64,000 nucleotides of DNA, from positions 1 to 64,000 of the forward strand of contig JBNKRZ010000037.1 of the NCBI GenBank assembly GCA_050297015.1, written 5' to 3'. The DNA comes from JACKJA01 sp050297015 (GTDB taxonomy: Bacteria; Pseudomonadota; Alphaproteobacteria; Micavibrionales; Micavibrionaceae). Both the position numbers and the translations under genes were made by a program. The stretch's first letter is position 1. Each line of letters begins with the position of its first letter. The notes under the pieces are model-generated. The model ran no database searches. It was not told the origin of the DNA and was given only the letters and a program-made list of their open reading frames with translations. Below, one piece after another: positions 61,761 through 64,000 of this stretch.

Positions 61761-63002
61761 CTACGGCGCAGGCTCTCCAAACACAGCCGGAGAGACACGC
61801 CGCGGCGCGACAAAGGAACGACCGTCCAAAACCGGGCCGGTCGTCGTCAAAGCGGAAGAATCATTTTCCGGCGCGCTCCCTCCATCAACATCAGAGGAGA
61901 CGGCCCCTCCCGCTGTTTTCTCAACCGCAGGCGCCACAGACAACGTATGCATCACAGGTTCAGGGGGGGAGGCAGGTTCCACAAAAACAGCTTCACTTTC
62001 ATCAAGCAAAAGCGGCGGCAAAGGCGGCACCGAGACAGGCACAGCGGCCACATCCGGCGCCTCTCCGGATACGGCTGCGGGCCTCACTGCCGGCACACCC
62101 TTCATAATCGGCGCTTTCATTTTATCCTCTGCCTTTTGCAGAAGATCGGAAAGAATCTGATCCCGCGACAAACCGGGAGAAGGCACAACGTTTTCAGCTT
62201 CACCCTCAACAGCAACAGTGACATCAGCCTCTTTCTCACCCGCGCCGTCAGGCACATCGTCCTGCTCAGGAACACCTTCCGGTGCCACCCGCGCCCGGAA
62301 ATCCGGTGATATTTCTGAAGCACGAACCTTTGAGAAATCCAACAACGCGCCATCCCCTTCGGCAACGTCTTGCTCCTGCGCTCGCGCATCCCCTTGCAGA
62401 ACGGCCCCCCTTTCCTGTGACGGTGTTTCCTGTGACGGTGTTTTCTGCGCCGTCCCTTGCGCGCTGTAACACGCCCCCAAACGGGTCAAAGCGTCCCCCA
62501 GCCCCAACAAAGCAAAATCAAGCCCCACACCACCAACCTTTAAACGAAGCGTCTCGCCCGTCTGAAGCATGGCACGAAAGTCATCAACACCGGACAGATT
62601 AACAATCAACGTCCCCTCATCATGCGCATGACCCGGCATCTCGCGCTCAAATGCGGCGTCAATCCCGACAGAAATCCGGTAGCTTTCCCCCGGATCAAAA
62701 GCAGCCTGCCGAAAATCAATGCCCATCGTCAGCACATCCGTATCCGTACCGGAAAAACGAAACACAAAACCATTATCATACTGGTTCAACATGACACACG
62801 GCAGATACAAACCATTTTCACGCGCTTGCACACCCGCCAAAAGAGAAGACGGCCCCACAAGCCACGCACTGGTCGGCACAAAAACATCCTCCTGCGCCGC
62901 ATCATCCTGCGCCCAAACTTTGCAAGATAGACCAAAAGAAAATGATGTTATAACAATAAGTAAAAGAAAAATCTTATTAAGATTTAAAACGGATCGTTTC
63001 AT
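61761..63002 (-). CDS. Secreted protein with domain shared with the coiled-coil neighbour
   Basis: A 413-residue exported protein. Signal peptide about 1-31 ending KVWAQ. Residues about 40-180 match the neighbour's amino-terminal domain in the order SAW.V, a central Cys, LTMGIDF, Y.ISV..DAAF, LIVNL..VDDF and L..C. The remainder is a low-complexity Pro/Val/Ala/Glu linker of about 230 residues; a 15-bp tandem repeat encodes SQETPSQE. GGAGG precedes the ATG. It starts two bases after the prfB stop, so it is co-transcribed with prfB. Function unknown. Confidence 0.78.
   Translation of the reverse strand: MKRSVLNLNKIFLLLIVITSFSFGLSCKVWAQDDAAQEDVFVPTSAWLVGPSSLLAGVQARENGLYLPCVMLNQYDNGFVFRFSGTDTDVLTMGIDFRQAAFDPGESYRISVGIDAAFEREMPGHAHDEGTLIVNLSGVDDFRAMLQTGETLRLKVGGVGLDFALLGLGDALTRLGACYSAQGTAQKTPSQETPSQERGAVLQGDARAQEQDVAEGDGALLDFSKVRASEISPDFRARVAPEGVPEQDDVPDGAGEKEADVTVAVEGEAENVVPSPGLSRDQILSDLLQKAEDKMKAPIMKGVPAVRPAAVSGEAPDVAAVPVSVPPLPPLLLDESEAVFVEPASPPEPVMHTLSVAPAVEKTAGGAVSSDVDGGSAPENDSSALTTTGPVLDGRSFVAPRRVSPAVFGEPAP
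62411..62440. repeat. 15-bp tandem repeat inside the secreted protein gene
   Basis: TTTCCTGTGACGGTG occurs twice in tandem (62411-62425, 62426-62440) and encodes a duplicated Ser-Gln-Glu-Thr-Pro in the linker. Confidence 0.85.
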
Positions 63003-63004
63003 AA

Positions 63005-64000
63005 CTAATCCTCCTGTTTCTCCAAACCATGTGCCAGCGAAGCCTCTAGAAAGCCATCGAGATCACCATCCAGCACTTTGTCGGCTTGTGTGTTTTCAAA
63101 ACTGGTCCGCAAATCCTTGACCATCTGATAGGGATGCAAAACATAAGAGCGAATTTGATGCCCCCAACCAATATCACTTTTCTCACCATGAGCCGCCATT
63201 TTTTCAGCTTCCCGGCGCTCCAGCTCCTGCTCATACATTCGCGCGCGAAGCATCTTCATCGCGTTATCACGGTTTTGGTGCTGAGAGCGCTCCGACTGGC
63301 ACGCGGCCACGATCCCCGTCGGAATGTGGGTCAGGCGCACCGCACTGTCGGTTTTATTGACGTGCTGCCCGCCCTTTCCGCTGGCACGGTAGGTATCAAC
63401 ACGCAAGTCCTTTTCGTCGATGTCAATCTCAATGGAATCATCCACAACGGGCGAAACGGCGATAGAAGAAAAGCTTGTATGACGGCGCGCATTGGAATCA
63501 AACGGCGAAATCCGCACCAGACGGTGCACACCGTTCTCCGTCTTCAGCCAGCCATAAGCCTGATGCCCTTCGATCTTAATGGTGGTGGATTTGATCCCGG
63601 CTTCTTCCCCGTCACTACGCTCCAAAACGGATACTTTATAGCCATGCTGCTCCGCCCAACGCACATACATCCGCAGAAGCATTTCGGCCCAATCCTGCGC
63701 CTCCGTCCCCCCTGACCCGGCATGAACCTCCAAAAAGGCGTCATTGCCATCGGCCTCACCGGACAGCAAACTCGTCAATTGCGATTTTTCCGCTTGTTGC
63801 CGCAGGGATGAAAGCGCTTGCTCCGCTTCGGAGACGATTTCCTCATCCCCCTCTTCCTCGCCCAGCGCGATCAGCTCCACATTGTCGTTAAGAGCAGCCT
63901 CCATCTCGCGAACAGCGGTAATTTTCTGGTCGAGTAAAGTGCGCTCCTTCATCAAAGCTTGCGCCTTATTCGGATCGTTCCAGAGATCGGGATCCTCAGA
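63005..64000 (-). CDS. prfB: Peptide chain release factor 2, 5' end beyond the window
   Basis: Recognises UGA and UAA stop codons. The stop-reading SPF (in RISPFDSNARRHTSF) and the catalytic GGQ (GKGGQHVNKTDSAV) are present. The reading frame stays open to the last base, 331 codons, and the first visible residues SEDPDLWNDPNKAQ match the RF2 amino-terminal region. About 35 residues and any programmed frameshift near codon 25 would lie outside. The secreted protein gene follows two bases later. Confidence 0.95.
   Translation of the reverse strand, partial: SEDPDLWNDPNKAQALMKERTLLDQKITAVREMEAALNDNVELIALGEEEGDEEIVSEAEQALSSLRQQAEKSQLTSLLSGEADGNDAFLEVHAGSGGTEAQDWAEMLLRMYVRWAEQHGYKVSVLERSDGEEAGIKSTTIKIEGHQAYGWLKTENGVHRLVRISPFDSNARRHTSFSSIAVSPVVDDSIEIDIDEKDLRVDTYRASGKGGQHVNKTDSAVRLTHIPTGIVAACQSERSQHQNRDNAMKMLRARMYEQELERREAEKMAAHGEKSDIGWGHQIRSYVLHPYQMVKDLRTSFENTQADKVLDGDLDGFLEASLAHGLEKQED

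Noticed and set aside
1..64000. CRISPR arrays, prophage or transposase genes
   Set aside because: No regularly spaced repeats, phage structural genes, integrases or transposases were seen.
63900..64000. Programmed +1 frameshift in prfB
   Set aside because: The visible frame is open to the window edge; the usual site near codon 25 would be outside, so nothing can be said.

Overview
The window is a dense stretch of bacterial chromosome, almost entirely single-copy housekeeping genes. The gene set and order point to an alphaproteobacterium. The evidence is the hemB / ldtR-type MarR / rpiB-glyA-nrdR-nusB / hppA / bamE / cytochrome bc1 assembly chaperone-yceD-rpmF-plsX-fabH-ihfA-merR-tRNA-Pro arrangement, a hom-glpX-recJ operon, a PhaR-controlled polyhydroxyalkanoate (PHA) pathway, and motAB and fliL lying away from any flagellar operon. 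A Rhodospirillales- or Micavibrionales-like lineage is my best guess; nothing here fixes the genus. There are no transposases, prophage genes or CRISPR arrays.

Layout. 0-10 kb: an RhlE-type helicase bordered by a 150-bp palindrome, a receiver-domain protein with a small partner, hom-glpX-recJ, an OmpA-like lipoprotein and a class I PHA synthase. 10-19 kb: gamma-carbonic anhydrase, rplM-rpsI, cutA-pip, tRNA-Pro(GGG), merR, ihfA, and the fatty-acid/phospholipid cluster fabH-plsX-rpmF-yceD with the bc1 chaperone and bamE. 19-30 kb: H+-pyrophosphatase, fliL, panB, nusB, nrdR, glyA, rpiB, a MarR regulator, hemB and motAB. 30-43 kb: parC, recO, aspartate dehydrogenase, folP-folK, two periplasmic cell-wall proteins, ilvD, a YibQ-type deacetylase-fold protein, two PH-domain membrane proteins and pfkA. 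43-52 kb: ydcH-purE-purK, a HAD hydrolase, fumC, a ribbon-helix-helix protein, a decayed gene and a large AsmA protein. 52-64 kb: a cyclic-nucleotide-binding protein, phaB-phaA and a second short PhaC-like protein divergent from phaR, an EAL phosphodiesterase, two secreted proteins with a shared amino-terminal domain, and the 3' part of prfB.

How it works together: PhaA, PhaB and the two PhaC proteins make a storage-polymer route that PhaR would repress. PlsX/FabH/RpmF/YceD join lipid initiation to ribosome supply. MotAB and FliL imply a flagellum. HppA supplies a pyrophosphate-driven proton gradient. The bc1 chaperone implies aerobic respiration.

The points most worth a second look are: long palindromic intergenic elements (1-150, about 16.5 kb, about 48.1 kb), the last two sharing a core; a promoter-palindromes-terminator unit at 46.3-46.5 kb that could be a small RNA; the short second PhaC with an operator-like dyad next to phaR; paired secreted proteins with an apparently common unknown domain; a conserved lipid operon broken by an unknown gene; and a gene remnant with two in-frame stop codons.
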